In this document: piece after piece, positions 26,436-35,812 of the stretch | How positions within the stretch are numbered: the first letter of the stretch is position 1 | How the letters are laid out: each line of letters begins with the position of its first letter | Assembly: GCF_000473365.1 (NCBI RefSeq) | Contig: NZ_KI421517.1 | Span: 620,001 to 684,000 of the forward strand | DNA length: 64,000 bases | Source: Adhaeribacter aquaticus DSM 16391 | GTDB lineage: Bacteria; Bacteroidota; Bacteroidia; Cytophagales; Hymenobacteraceae | Reading direction: 5' to 3' | Notes under the pieces: model-generated | What the model was told of the DNA's origin: nothing | Database searches by the model: none | What the model saw: the letters and a program-made list of their open reading frames with translations, nothing else | Made by a program: the position numbers and the translations under genes

Positions 26436-26654
26436 ATGAGTATGCACAGTGAATTTAGTTTCGATATCAGAGATATTGAGAACTATACCTTAGTTGAAAC
26501 AGAAGAAAAATTATTGTATTTACGTTACCTTATCCGGCGAGAGCAAAAGGATTATAAAATAATAAAATACCAGTACCTATTAGAGCACTTAGAGCAACAC
26601 TTACAACATCTTAAATTTGCCTCAAAAGAAACAGATTCCAATTTAAATTTCTAA
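26436..26654 (+). CDS. Small hypothetical protein
   Basis: 72 residues, charged and probably helical (NYTLVETEEKLLYLRYLIRREQKDYKII, then YLLEHLEQHLQHLKF). The spacing of Leu and His residues suggests a coiled coil. No signal peptide, no membrane segment, no known family. The coding call rests on its amphipathic, non-random composition and its ATG. Confidence 0.45.
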   Translation: MSMHSEFSFDIRDIENYTLVETEEKLLYLRYLIRREQKDYKIIKYQYLLEHLEQHLQHLKFASKETDSNLNF

Positions 26655-26862
26655 AATTATTTGAAGCTACTGATACAAACAATATTTACCACTTTAAAAT
26701 AGGACAAAAACGTTTAATAACTTCTTAATTCAAACATATTATCTATTTATGTTTAATTATTTAAAGAAGATATTATGAAGTTTTAATAAAATATAATCAA
26801 GGGAACTTATCTAATAACAATATAATTATTCAGGCAGTATTAACGATTTAAACTCACTATAT

Positions 26863-27126
26863 ATGCCTAAAATATTACTATTCTCATTTTTAATTCCAAT
26901 TGCTATTTCTGTGTCTTCTTGCTCTGAAAAAGTAGGTGCTTCTGGACTAAAACAAAAATCTTTTGCTAAATTTTACTTTCATAGCAATAACAGAAGTATT
27001 TCCAAGGCTTCTGTTTATAAACGCTATATAGCTCATAACAGAGACTACAAATCTTATCCTACTGCTAAAAAAGGAGCACATAAGGATGCTGCTCCTAATA
27101 AAGAAAGATTAGCTCTTACCAAGTAA
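26863..27126 (+). CDS. Small hypothetical lipoprotein
   Basis: 87 residues. MPKILLFSFLIPIAISVSSC is a signal peptide with a lipobox (SVSSC). The mature part is short and basic (SISKASVYKRYIAHNRDYKSYPTAKKGAHKDAA split over two segments), with many Lys, Arg and Tyr. The family is not recognised. A terminator 90 nt after its stop supports a transcribed unit. Confidence 0.55.
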   Translation: MPKILLFSFLIPIAISVSSCSEKVGASGLKQKSFAKFYFHSNNRSISKASVYKRYIAHNRDYKSYPTAKKGAHKDAAPNKERLALTK

Positions 27127-27216
27127 TTATAATTTGCTTTAGTGGGCACCTGAGGCTCATACTGCTTATTAAAGAGTAAAGAGTTATAAAAGGAATATAT
27201 TAAGTAATAGAAACAA

Positions 27217-27241
27217 AAAAGCCGGTTGATAACCGGCTTTT
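27217..27241. terminator. Bidirectional terminator
   Basis: AAAAGCCGGTT (27217-27227) pairs with 27231-27241, 3-nt loop, T-runs on both strands. It lies between the convergent small lipoprotein and the exported helical protein. Confidence 0.82.
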
Positions 27242-27267
27242 GTTTTATATAGAAACAGCGTAAGCTA

Positions 27268-27642
27268 CTACTTAGCAGCTAACAGGCTCTGAAGCGAATG
27301 GGCAGCAGCATAAGTAGCAAAAGCCTGCTTTTGCACCTCTGTCAGCATTCCTGCTATAGCAGCTTTATAAGCAGCTTCTAGTTGAGCTATTCTTTCCGGC
27401 TGCTGATCGGCTGCTGTGGTTTGTTTTACTTGTTGTACGGCCGCTAAATAAGCGCCTGTTAATTTCTTGATCTGGATATACTCAAACTCATTGAACCGGA
27501 TAGATTCCTGCATCTGCCGAACCTGCACACGGGCGGCCTGCTCGATAGAAACCTGTAACTGATGCTGACCGGTTAAGCTATAGGCAAATCCTGTTACGGT
27601 TACTACTATGGTTAAGGCTAGGGTGATGAGGCTGCTTTTCAT
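27268..27642 (-). CDS. Small exported helical protein, Spy/CpxP-like character
   Basis: 124 residues from the ATG at 27642 (MKSSLITLAL), chosen over an ATG nine codons upstream because it gives a clean signal peptide (cut after GFAYS or nearby) and has AAAGGA just before it. The mature part is helical and rich in Ala and Gln (RVQVRQMQESIRFNEFEYIQ, RIAQLEAAYKAAIAGML, TEVQKQAFATYAAAHS). The TEVQKQAF segment resembles the LTxxQ motif of periplasmic Spy/CpxP-like chaperones. The assignment is tentative. Confidence 0.6.
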   Translation of the reverse strand: MKSSLITLALTIVVTVTGFAYSLTGQHQLQVSIEQAARVQVRQMQESIRFNEFEYIQIKKLTGAYLAAVQQVKQTTAADQQPERIAQLEAAYKAAIAGMLTEVQKQAFATYAAAHSLQSLLAAK

Positions 27643-27891
27643 ATCCTTTTTGTTTTTATGTATACCCAAAGATACGCTACCTAATATAGCCCGTTACTAT
27701 ATTTCGTTTAACCTATACCTTAACCAGACAAACTACCTCCTGCAATCGATAAACCTTTTCCACGCTCCCTTAAACCTTTTAGATAAACCGGCATAAAGTT
27801 TATATAGATAAAAATCAGGAGCAAACTTAAACTGCATGCTTTATCTGGCCAGACATGAAATGGGAAAAAACTAAACCTATCTTCAAGGCAT

Positions 27892-29523
27892 TTATACACC
27901 AGTAGATTTTAAAAACCTGGGTGCTTTTCTGGCTTTAGAAGCTTGTTCATACGCATACGCTAACCCTATTAATTCCGGCTCAGCGTAAGCAGTACCAATA
28001 AAAGATAACCCAATAGGTAATTCCTGCACAAAACCCATGGGTACGGTTATGTGCGGATAACCCGAAATAGCCGACGGAGACGTAAAACCATAACCGGTAC
28101 CGTAGTCACCGTTTACTAAATCAATGCACCAGGAGGGCCCGTAGGTAGGTCCAACAATAGCACTTAAACTATTATCTTTTAATACCGCATCGATAGTGTG
28201 ACGAGAGACTGCCAGATTGTTACTTAAAGCTTTTTGATACTCTTTGCTGCTTAAATCGCCTAAAGCTTCTGAGCTTTCTAAAATCTCCTGCTTAAAAAAA
28301 GGCATCGCCTTAGCTTCATTCTCTTTATTATAAGCAATAAGCTCTTTTAAGCTTTTCACTTTACCTTTTGCGCTACCCAGGTATTTATTTAAACCATCTT
28401 TAAACTCATATTGTAACACTTTGAATTCATTATCTGAAAGAGGGTTTATTTTACTAAGTACATCTACCTCTACAATGGTAGCTCCCTGACTTTTTAACAC
28501 ATCTAAGGCCTGCTGCAAAAGCGCATCCACCCCACTATGACCTTTTAAATAAGCTTTTTCTACGCCAATTCTTTTCTCTTTTAAGGCGGCAACATTTAAA
28601 AACTGAGTGTAATCGGGCTGCACCTTCCCCTCACTTTCTTTTGTGACGGCATCTTCCGGATCGGTACCGGTTAACACACTTAATAAAATGGCCGCATCTT
28701 TAACTGTACGGGCCATAGGGCCAGCGGTATCCTGCGTTTGAGAAATAGGTATAATACCGGAGCGACTTAATAAACCCACCGTAGGTTTTATGCCAACCAA
28801 GCTATTTACCGCCGATGGACAAACAATAGACCCATCAGTTTCGGTGCCAATGGCTACAGCACATAAGTTAGCCGCTACGGCTGTACCCGACCCTGAACTG
28901 GACCCACAGGCCGAACGATCTAGCACAAAGGCATTTTTAGTTTGCCCACCCCTGCTACTCCAGCCACTGGCCGAGTGGGTAGAACGAAAGTTGGCAAATT
29001 CGCTTAGGTTTGTTTTACCTAATAATACTGCTCCTGAAGCCCGAAGTTTTCTTATAATAAAGGCATCTTTAGTGGCTTTGTTACCTTCAAGCGCAATGGA
29101 GCCAGCAGTGGTTAACATTTGATCTGCCGTATCGATATTATCCTTAATTAAAACCGGTATACCGTGCAGTGGCCCTCTTAACTTACCAGCTTTTCGTTCT
29201 TTATCCCTGGCCTCGGCAATTTGTAAAGCATCCGGGTTCACTTCTATTACCGAGCGCAACTGAATACCATTTTTATCTATTGCATCAATGCGCTTTAAAT
29301 ACAGTTCTGTGATAGATCGGGAGGTATACTCGCCACTATTCATTTTCTCCTGTAACTGATCTATGGTTATTTCATTTAATTCAAACTCTTCTACTGAATT
29401 AGCACTTGTATCTGCCTGAAATTCTTTCCCTCCCGGACTAACCTGCTGGCAGGCATTAAAACTAACTGTATAAATGGAAAGGCCAGCTAAAGTAGTGGCT
29501 TTAATAAAATTCCTTCTCTTCAT
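27892..29523 (-). CDS. Amidase-signature family hydrolase, Tat-type lipoprotein
   Basis: 543 residues. The N-terminus MKRRNFIKATTLAGLSIYTV has a twin-arginine motif (RRNFIK) and is followed by a lipobox-like cysteine (SFNACQQ), so it is probably exported folded and may be lipidated. The amidase signature shows the catalytic lysine in PVLIKDNID, the cis-serine region in RSACGSSSGSGTAVAANL and the nucleophile serine after IGTETDGSI. It hydrolyses an amide bond; the substrate (peptide amide, cell-wall fragment or other) cannot be told. It is about 60-70 residues longer than cytosolic GatA-type amidases, mainly through the N-terminal signal region. No gatB/gatC nearby, so not a tRNA amidotransferase. 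Confidence 0.92.
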   Translation of the reverse strand: MKRRNFIKATTLAGLSIYTVSFNACQQVSPGGKEFQADTSANSVEEFELNEITIDQLQEKMNSGEYTSRSITELYLKRIDAIDKNGIQLRSVIEVNPDALQIAEARDKERKAGKLRGPLHGIPVLIKDNIDTADQMLTTAGSIALEGNKATKDAFIIRKLRASGAVLLGKTNLSEFANFRSTHSASGWSSRGGQTKNAFVLDRSACGSSSGSGTAVAANLCAVAIGTETDGSIVCPSAVNSLVGIKPTVGLLSRSGIIPISQTQDTAGPMARTVKDAAILLSVLTGTDPEDAVTKESEGKVQPDYTQFLNVAALKEKRIGVEKAYLKGHSGVDALLQQALDVLKSQGATIVEVDVLSKINPLSDNEFKVLQYEFKDGLNKYLGSAKGKVKSLKELIAYNKENEAKAMPFFKQEILESSEALGDLSSKEYQKALSNNLAVSRHTIDAVLKDNSLSAIVGPTYGPSWCIDLVNGDYGTGYGFTSPSAISGYPHITVPMGFVQELPIGLSFIGTAYAEPELIGLAYAYEQASKARKAPRFLKSTGV

Positions 29524-30135
29524 GAATGGTTGGTATTCGTCACTTTAGTAAAATCATCTGGCCAGGAGCCAGCTTCAAAGCTTAAAATATTAAATAATAA
29601 GGACAAAACCTGTACCTCCTTCTATTTTTACCAGACTAAAACTAAAATGCTCTTCCTAATTTTCTGCTTATTTAAATAAGAATGCGGAAAGAAGTAACCT
29701 AAGTCTAACTGATTCCTTTGACTGTAGGCAAAAGAACCCCTTACCTACAAGAGATTACTCAATTATTTTAAATCCAATCCTTTACCTCTTATTATTACTA
29801 CTTCATCTTTTCTTACCCAAAGCAACTATTAGTCGGACCCTGCTGATTTGTTAACACAATTTATATTGTTAAATAACCGCTAAGCTTCTTCTTTAGATTA
29901 CTCTATTTAAAAACTTTATTGGTTTCTGTTTTACTATAATTAAAAGAATATAAATATGTGATTTTACTATTTAAACAATTTAAAGATTTATACCTGTTTA
30001 ATAAATAAATGTAAAGTTTAAACAAGCTCAGGTATCTTATTTGAAAAATTAAAATATTTATTAGAATGTTGAATTTTATTGCTATTTTTTAATTTATATA
30101 TTGCAAACGGTTTCAGTTTTTTAATTATTGTTTAA
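29524..30135. other. Gene-poor divergent intergenic region
   Basis: 612 nt of very AT-rich DNA upstream of both neighbours. I see no ORF with coding character, hairpin or exact TAnnTTTG box. Confidence 0.45.
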
Positions 30136-30546
30136 GTGAAGGCGTTTTTTTTAGAGGAGTTTGATACAGTTGTAAAATTGTGCTTTTCCATTATTGTAAT
30201 TTGCACTATTTTATTGTTGTATTTAATTTACGATTACGTAAAAAGTGTAAATAGAAGAAAAGATTTAATGCAGGGGAAAAGACGTAAACGCTTTTTCAGG
30301 TTTAGCTACAAACGTGCCAAGACTTCTCCTTCAAAAACTAAGGAATTACCAAATGTACTTGGCCATTCCTCACATATCCTAGCCACCAGTAATCATAATT
30401 TAGAGCATGGCTCATTATCAGAAGGCAACAGGCAAAAACATGAAACTGCAAAACAAGAGAATAATATACAGCTACTAACCTCCAAATATTTAAACGGGTT
30501 TTCCAACTGGTCAGGTTCAGGCCCCAAGGGAATCCGGCTTTCCTAA
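30136..30546 (+). CDS. Hypothetical single-span membrane protein
   Basis: 136 residues with a GTG start. A membrane segment lies at about residues 15-34 (LCFSIIVICTILLLYLIYDY), followed by a strongly basic stretch (RRKDLMQGKRRKRFFRFSYKRAK), so the C-terminal part should be cytosolic. The rest is polar and low in complexity, with many Ser, Asn and His. No family is recognised. The response regulator gene begins 176 nt downstream and may or may not be related. Confidence 0.5.
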   Translation: MKAFFLEEFDTVVKLCFSIIVICTILLLYLIYDYVKSVNRRKDLMQGKRRKRFFRFSYKRAKTSPSKTKELPNVLGHSSHILATSNHNLEHGSLSEGNRQKHETAKQENNIQLLTSKYLNGFSNWSGSGPKGIRLS

Positions 30547-30722
30547 ATCACCCAGTTGGTCAGCCTAAGGAAAAGATTGTAATTGTTAAAGCATTAGGTA
30601 ATAACTGATCTAGAAACGAATTAGAATTCTCCAGACAAAAATAAATTTGATGGGGATTCAGATAATAATATTGTTGATCTAAAACTTTAAACCTGATTAA
30701 TTAAGACGTTAAACTAAAAGCT

Positions 30723-31172
30723 ATGCTAAATAAGGTTTTACTGGTGGATGACGACCGCATTTGCCTCAGACTATTAGAATACTGGTTAATTAACACAAGC
30801 TTTGCCAGGGAGCTAATCCCTTTCACTGATGGAAAACAGGCTTTTGAGTATCTTAAAAGTAATGCAGACGCCCCTATAGAACAGGCTCCAAACCTAATCT
30901 TTCTGGACTTGGATATGCCTGAAATGACCGGATGGGAATTTATAAAAATATTTCCCATACATTTCCCTCACTTGCTAAACCAAACCAAAATTGTTGTTAT
31001 TTCTTCAACAATGGATACAAAGGATATCGAGGATTTCGAGCTAAACCCGTTGGTAATAAAATTCATAATGAAGCCACTAAATAAATCAGGATTAAATGAG
31101 TTAAAAACCAATCCTGAATTAGAAGGTTTCTTCAAAAACAATCATAGTTGTTTTCTTGACACCATTACTTAA
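30723..31172 (+). CDS. Single-domain response regulator (CheY-like)
   Basis: 149 residues, one receiver domain. The acidic pair is in KVLLVDDDR, the phospho-acceptor aspartate in LIFLDLDMPEMTGWEF, the switch Ser/Thr in KIVVISSTMD and the conserved lysine in FIMKPLN. No output domain. In Bacteroidota such regulators are typically paired with multi-PAS histidine kinases; no kinase is adjacent here. The nearest is at 42360, which has its own regulator. A TAAATTTG box (30642-30649) could be its promoter. Confidence 0.88.
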   Translation: MLNKVLLVDDDRICLRLLEYWLINTSFARELIPFTDGKQAFEYLKSNADAPIEQAPNLIFLDLDMPEMTGWEFIKIFPIHFPHLLNQTKIVVISSTMDTKDIEDFELNPLVIKFIMKPLNKSGLNELKTNPELEGFFKNNHSCFLDTIT

Positions 31173-31449
31173 AATCTTAATTCTTTAAGCTTTACTATGG
31201 ATCAAAAGTTTACTGTTTTATCTGCACAACAATGGTAGAAATATTCATTTTTGCATCTTAAATTTTAACAAAGTTACTAGTTCTGCGTTCTCGTTTCTTT
31301 CCGGATATCATGGCATTTTCTTGCTTTAGGGACGAAAAAGGTATAATAACTTTTATTTAAAGAAATGATTACACCTCATTACTACTTCCTCATTTTTCTT
31401 ACCTAAATCAGGAAACCTTCTGACCTGGTGGTAAACTTAAAGTTATCAG

Positions 31450-31602
31450 CTATCCGCCCTGCTGCTGCTGCTGCTGCTGCTTTATTAATTGATCGATTAT
31501 GATTAACGCTTTCAGAATCCCCTCTTCGATTTCTATTCTAAATACCTGTCCACTATCCTTGCTAATATTTATTCTCCCACCTATAATACAACCTTTAGAA
31601 AC
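31450..31602 (-). pseudogene. ORF remnant ending in a polyglutamine tract
   Basis: A minus-strand open frame of 50 codons, bounded upstream by an in-frame TAG, without any ATG, GTG or TTG at its head. The translation looks like real protein: GGRINISKDSGQVFRIEIEE, then GILKALIIIDQLIK, seven Gln and GG-stop. All three frames upstream hit stops, so this may be the 3' end of a decayed gene. The family is not clear; the GGRINI-SGQ-RIEIE pattern faintly recalls the end of a histidine-kinase ATPase domain. Confidence 0.35.
31459..31481. repeat. Trinucleotide microsatellite (CTG/CAG)7
   Basis: Seven perfect CTG units (plus strand) and a partial eighth. In the minus-strand frame they encode Gln. Such a run could vary in length by slippage. 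Confidence 0.85.
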
Positions 31603-31895
31603 CTAGAAACTTAAATTGAGGCAGAAATGGGTAAACCTCCGGAAGCACTATAAAATTAACCGCTGCATTTGATATTAAGGCAAAGGTGCAAATAAGAAGT
31701 TATAGAGGAAATATTGCAGAAAGAAGAAGAAAGGATAAGGTTTATGGGAAATTTGGATAAGCAACCGCAGCCATAGGCAAAAGTTGCTGCTGCCAAAATA
31801 AAGGCAAGGGGAAATAGAACCTTTACTTGTTGTGCTACTCTTCTTATTTACTTGCTATTGATAACTTTAAATGTTGTTGCCAATTGGTTACTGGC

Positions 31896-31943
31896 AAAAT
31901 AAAAAAGCCTTGTAAATTTCCATTTACAAGGCTTTTTTATTTT
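31896..31943. terminator. Terminator of tRNA-Leu
   Basis: Perfect 22-bp stem (31896-31917 with 31922-31943), loop TTCC, core AAAAAAGCCTTGTAAAT, T-run on the minus strand. It lies 8 nt past the 3' end of the tRNA. Confidence 0.88.
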
Positions 31944-31951
31944 AGTAAGAG

Positions 31952-32035
31952 TACCAGGGGCGGGACTTGAACCCGCACATTCTAATGAATACAAGATTTT
32001 AAGTCTTGCGTGTCTACCAGTTTCACCACCCCGGC
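31952..32035 (-). tRNA. tRNA-Leu (UAA)
   Basis: 84 nt. The acceptor stem begins GCCGGGG. The anticodon stem CAAGA/TCTTG encloses the loop CTTAAAA, anticodon TAA, reading UUA/UUG. A long variable arm with an ATTC/GAAT helix marks a class II tRNA. The T arm is GCGGG-TTCAAGT-CCCGC. CCA is not encoded. Confidence 0.95.
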
Positions 32036-32062
32036 ATGAAGGTCTGACCTTCAATGTTTTAG

Positions 32063-32097
32063 ATAAAAAAGACGTTGCTGGGCAACGTCTTTTTTAT
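32063..32097. terminator. Terminator-like hairpin between two tRNA genes
   Basis: Perfect 16-bp stem (32063-32078 with 32082-32097), core GACGTTGC, 3-nt loop, T-run on both strands. It lies 4 nt past tRNA-Gly and 28 nt before tRNA-Leu. Confidence 0.82.
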
Positions 32098-32100
32098 TTG

Positions 32101-32173
32101 AGCGAAAGACGGGGTTCGAACCCGCGACCTCGACCTTGGCAAGGTCGCGCTCTACCAACTGAGCTACTTTCGC
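32101..32173 (-). tRNA. tRNA-Gly (GCC)
   Basis: 73 nt. Acceptor GCGAAAG pairs with CTTTCGC, followed by T73. D arm TAGCTCAGTTGGTAGAGC. Anticodon stem CGACC/GGTCG with loop TTGCCAA, anticodon GCC. T arm CGGGTTCGAACCC. CCA is not encoded. Confidence 0.96.
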
Positions 32174-32214
32174 GTTTTTTTGTTTTTACCAACCCGCTGT
32201 TCGAATTAGTGATG

Positions 32215-32244
32215 CAAAGATACGTACGTTTTTTTATTTGTCAA
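32215..32244 (-). promoter_or_regulatory. Strong promoter of tRNA-Gly
   Basis: On the minus strand TTGACA (32244-32239), a 16-nt spacer, then TATCTTTG (32222-32215). Both boxes are good, and the spacing resembles stable-RNA promoters of Bacteroidota. It lies about 42 nt upstream of the tRNA 5' end. Confidence 0.7.
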
Positions 32245-32421
32245 GCCCTGTTCTAAAAAAAATTACCTTTTTTATGTTCCCTACTGATTATCAGAGGAAT
32301 ATTTTTTCAGTCTTTATAAAGAACCAGACCTATTTTACAACTATTTGTTCCTTACCTGCACTCCAACACTTTTAAAATAAATCATAAGGTTAAATAATTA
32401 AAAAGCAGGTTTAGGCTACTC

Positions 32422-35115
32422 CTAAACCTGCTTTCCTTCGTTGGATAACATTTTTAATTCATTTAACTTAAGCAAAGCTTCTACCGGCGTAATGGTATTG
32501 ATATCTAGTTTATCAAACAGCTCTCTTATTTTTATCATTAACGGGTCGTTCAGCTCAAACATATTTAATTGCAGCTTCTGCTTTGGCATTTGAGAAAGCT
32601 TTTTACCATCGCCTTTGCTTATTTTATCTTTCTCCAGGTGGTGCATAATTTCATTTGCCCTAATAACTACGTCATTAGGCATACCGGCCATTTGCGCTAC
32701 ATGAATACCAAAGCTATGCTCGCTGCCTCCGGGCACCAGTTTGCGCATAAATAAAATTTTATCGCCCGCTTCTTTTACCGACACATTATAATTGCGCACC
32801 CGGGGTAAATCTTCAGCTAATTGGTTTAGCTCGTGATAATGAGTAGCAAATAACGTTTTAGCCCGTGATTTTGGATGATTGTGTAAATGCTCCACAATTG
32901 CCCAGGCAATAGAGATACCATCGTAGGTACTTGTTCCCCGGCCAATTTCGTCCATCAGCACCAGGCTTCGGTCGCTTAAGTTATTCAGAATGCTCGCCGT
33001 TTCGGTCATTTCCACCATAAACGTACTTTCTCCCCGGCTTAAATTATCAGATGCTCCTACCCGGGTAAATATTTTATCAATAATCCCTACTTCGGCTGCC
33101 TCGGCTGGCACGAAGGAGCCAATCTGAGCCATTAATACAATAAGAGCCGTTTGACGTAGTAAAGCAGATTTACCAGCCATGTTTGGCCCGGTAATTACCA
33201 TTACCTGCTGCTCATCCGTATCCAGTAAAATATCATTTGGAATATAGCCTTCGCCAAGAGGCAACTGCCGCTCAATTACCGGATGGCGGCCTTTTTTAAT
33301 ATTTAAAACTTTATTCTCATTAACATCAGGCTTCACGTAATTAAACTGAACAGCTGTGCTGGCAAAAGAGGCCAAACAGTCAATCATACCAATTACTTTG
33401 GCATTTTGCTGAATCTGGGGCACATAATCCGCCAACGACAGCACTAGTTCATTAAATAGTTGCTGTTCAATGCTAAAAATACGATCCTCAGCATTTAGTA
33501 TTTTTTCTTCGTAAGTTTTTAGCTCTTCGGTAATGTAACGCTCCGCATTAACCAAGGTCTGTTTTCTAATCCATTCCTGCGGCACTTTATCTTTATGGGC
33601 ATGCGTTACTTCCAGGTAATAGCCAAACACTTTATTATAAGCTATTTTTAGCGAAGTGATACCTGTATTTTTAGCTTCGCGCTGCTGTAATTGCAATAAA
33701 TAATCTTTGCCCGAAAAAGCAATTTTGCGTAACTCGTCAAGCTCCTCGTGAATACCATTATTAATAATATTACCCAGGTTAGTTAGCATAGGAGCATCGG
33801 GCTTTACTTTAGCTTTTATTTCTTCCCGTAGTTCTTCGCAAGGCGCCAGCTGTCCGGCCAGTTTTTGTAATGCCGGAATATTGCTATAAGCCATTAATTC
33901 TTTTATGGGCAACAAAGCTTCCAGGGCTCGGCTAAGTTGCAGTAATTCTCGGGGATTAATCCGTTTTACAGCTACTTTAGAAATTAATCGTTCCAGGTCA
34001 TTAATTTGCTTCAGGTAATGCACCACATCCTGCAGCAACTCCTGGTTTTTAATCAAGGCTTCCACGGTATCGAGGCGGCGCTGGATCTGGCTTATTTCCT
34101 TTAAAGGCAGCACCACCCATTTTTTCAGCAACCGGGCACCCATGGGCGTTACCGTCTGATCTAAAATCTGGATAAGCGGAATACCTTCCGCTTGCTGCGG
34201 ATAAATCAGTTCCAGGTTGCGGACAGTAAATTTATCGAGCCAAACGTATTTATCTTCCTCCAGCCTGGATATGGCGGCAATGTGCTTAATGTCGTGGTGC
34301 TGGGTTTCGGAAAGGTAATGTAAAATACAACCAGCCGCTATAATGCCTTCACGCAAATTTTCGATTCCAAAACCTTTTAAAGAAGCGGTATTAAAATGGC
34401 GGGTTAAATTTTCATAGGCAAAATCATACCCGAAAACCCATTCATCTAAAGCATAATGACAGTAATCCTGATTAAAATTGGTAAAAAATTCTTCCTTAGC
34501 TCGCTTACAAAAAAGTATTTCTGCCGGATTAAAATTTTGTAAAAGTTTCCGAACATATTCCTGGTTTCCCTGAGCTGTTATAAATTCACCGGTAGATATA
34601 TCCAGAAAAGCAATGCCCGTCTGGTCGCGGCCAATGTGCAGAGCCGCCAGGTAATTATTGGATTTCCTTTCCAGTACCTGATCGTTAAAAGAAACGCCCG
34701 GCGTCACCAATTCCGTAACGCCTCGTTTCACAATCCCTTTCACCATTTTAGGATCTTCCAGTTGGTCGCAGATAGCTACGCGCTGGCCTGCTCTTACCAA
34801 TTTGGGCAAATAAGTATCCAGGGAATGATGCGGAAAACCGGCCAGTGCCACTTCAGAAGCCGTCCCGTTACCGCGTTTAGTAAGCACAATATCTAAAATT
34901 TTAGCTGCTTTAATGGCATCTTCGCCAAAGGTCTCATAAAAATCGCCCACCCGAAAAAGGAGCAAAGCTCCAGGATGCTTGGTTTTTATGGCGTTATATT
35001 GCTTCATGAGCGGGGTTGTAGTGGCTTCCGCTCCTTTCGCATTCTTTTTTTTATCTTCTATCTCCAGAATCTCCGGATCGTTTTCTTTTGATTTCACAAA
35101 TCGTCCCTTTTCCAA
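32422..35115 (-). CDS. mutS: DNA mismatch repair protein MutS
   Basis: 897 residues, full length. The mismatch-binding N-terminal domain has the Phe-x-Glu-type wedge region in [17 protein letters not shown]. The C-terminal ABC-type ATPase has Walker [15 protein letters not shown], signature [12 protein letters not shown], Walker [17 protein letters not shown] and the dimer motif FATHYHEL. It recognises mismatches and recruits MutL. The start is uncertain: the frame opens with TTG at 35115 and has a GTG six codons later; the first ATG is at codon 37, inside the conserved TPLMKQY segment, so it is unlikely. It is divergent from the SpoU-family methyltransferase. Confidence 0.97.
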   Translation of the reverse strand: MEKGRFVKSKENDPEILEIEDKKKNAKGAEATTTPLMKQYNAIKTKHPGALLLFRVGDFYETFGEDAIKAAKILDIVLTKRGNGTASEVALAGFPHHSLDTYLPKLVRAGQRVAICDQLEDPKMVKGIVKRGVTELVTPGVSFNDQVLERKSNNYLAALHIGRDQTGIAFLDISTGEFITAQGNQEYVRKLLQNFNPAEILFCKRAKEEFFTNFNQDYCHYALDEWVFGYDFAYENLTRHFNTASLKGFGIENLREGIIAAGCILHYLSETQHHDIKHIAAISRLEEDKYVWLDKFTVRNLELIYPQQAEGIPLIQILDQTVTPMGARLLKKWVVLPLKEISQIQRRLDTVEALIKNQELLQDVVHYLKQINDLERLISKVAVKRINPRELLQLSRALEALLPIKELMAYSNIPALQKLAGQLAPCEELREEIKAKVKPDAPMLTNLGNIINNGIHEELDELRKIAFSGKDYLLQLQQREAKNTGITSLKIAYNKVFGYYLEVTHAHKDKVPQEWIRKQTLVNAERYITEELKTYEEKILNAEDRIFSIEQQLFNELVLSLADYVPQIQQNAKVIGMIDCLASFASTAVQFNYVKPDVNENKVLNIKKGRHPVIERQLPLGEGYIPNDILLDTDEQQVMVITGPNMAGKSALLRQTALIVLMAQIGSFVPAEAAEVGIIDKIFTRVGASDNLSRGESTFMVEMTETASILNNLSDRSLVLMDEIGRGTSTYDGISIAWAIVEHLHNHPKSRAKTLFATHYHELNQLAEDLPRVRNYNVSVKEAGDKILFMRKLVPGGSEHSFGIHVAQMAGMPNDVVIRANEIMHHLEKDKISKGDGKKLSQMPKQKLQLNMFELNDPLMIKIRELFDKLDINTITPVEALLKLNELKMLSNEGKQV

Positions 35116-35145
35116 AATATTATAGCAAGATACAGTGTATCTGCC

Positions 35146-35153
35146 TAATTTTG
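35146..35153 (+). promoter_or_regulatory. Candidate -7 box for the SpoU methyltransferase
   Basis: TAATTTTG fits TAnnTTTG, 44 nt before the start codon at 35198. Confidence 0.4.
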
Positions 35154-35197
35154 CTCCCCCAGAACATATTTTTTAAATAGCTTAAACAGGTATAATT

Positions 35198-35728
35198 ATG
35201 CGCAAACTTAAAATGGATGAGTTAAACCGAGTTTCGGTAGAAGAATTTAAAACCTTACCTAAAATTCCGGTCGTGCTGGTATTAGATAATGTGCGCAGCC
35301 TGCATAATGTTGGTTCAGCCTTCCGAACCGGTGATGCTTTTCGGGTTGAAAAAATTTACTTATGCGGCATTACCGGCACTCCGCCCAATAAAGAAATAAA
35401 TAAGACCGCTCTGGGTGCCACCGATTCAGTAGCTTGGGAGCATGTTCCGGACACAGGCGAGCTAGCCCAAAGGTTGAAAGCAGACGGTTATCAAATAATT
35501 GCGCTGGAACAGGCAGAAGGCAGTACCATGTTGCAAGATTTTAAACCGGACCCGGAACAGCAATACGCTTTTGTTTTTGGCAACGAAGTATTTGGAGTAG
35601 CTGAAGAAGTTATGAGTTTAACTGATACGGTAGTAGAAATTCCACAGTTTGGTACTAAACACTCTTTAAATATTTCCGTGACCGTTGGCGTAGTAGTTTG
35701 GGATTATTTAACCAAAGTAGAATTCTAA
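35198..35728 (+). CDS. SpoU/TrmH-family RNA methyltransferase
   Basis: 176 residues, a bare SPOUT catalytic domain without the N-terminal RNA-binding extension of RlmB. Motif 1 is LDNVRSLHNVGSAFRTGDAF with the conserved Asn and Arg, motif 2 is YAFVFGNEVFGVAEEVM, and motif 3 is VEIPQFGTKHSLNISVTVGVVVW, which forms the trefoil knot for S-adenosylmethionine. It 2'-O-methylates tRNA or rRNA; the target nucleotide cannot be told. It is divergent from mutS and ends at a bidirectional terminator shared with terC. Confidence 0.9.
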   Translation: MRKLKMDELNRVSVEEFKTLPKIPVVLVLDNVRSLHNVGSAFRTGDAFRVEKIYLCGITGTPPNKEINKTALGATDSVAWEHVPDTGELAQRLKADGYQIIALEQAEGSTMLQDFKPDPEQQYAFVFGNEVFGVAEEVMSLTDTVVEIPQFGTKHSLNISVTVGVVVWDYLTKVEF

Positions 35729-35753
35729 ACTTTTGCTTAAATTTTACATAAAA

Positions 35754-35795
35754 AACTAAAAAGCCTGCAATTTGTCTGTTGCAGGCTTTTTAGTT
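35754..35795. terminator. Bidirectional terminator, SpoU gene / terC
   Basis: Perfect 17-bp stem (35754-35770 with 35779-35795), core AAAAAGCCTGCAA, 8-nt loop, T-runs both ways, between convergent genes. Confidence 0.87.
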
Positions 35796-35812
35796 ACGCT
35801 TTTAAAAAATAT

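Larger units (their letters stand above)
31173..31951. other. Long intergenic region before the tRNA genes
   Basis: 779 nt. It holds a decayed or unrecognised minus-strand ORF (31450-31602) ending in a CAG repeat, and the tRNA terminator (31896-31943). Otherwise I see nothing with coding character. Confidence 0.5.

Noticed and set aside
27892-29523. Amidase as GatA of the tRNA amidotransferase
   Set aside because: It has an export signal, and no gatB or gatC is nearby.
31459-31481. CTG repeat as a possible CRISPR or satellite
   Set aside because: It is a single trinucleotide run without spacers.
31848-32054. 68-codon minus-strand frame
   Set aside because: It covers tRNA-Leu and its terminator, so it is a shadow of RNA genes.
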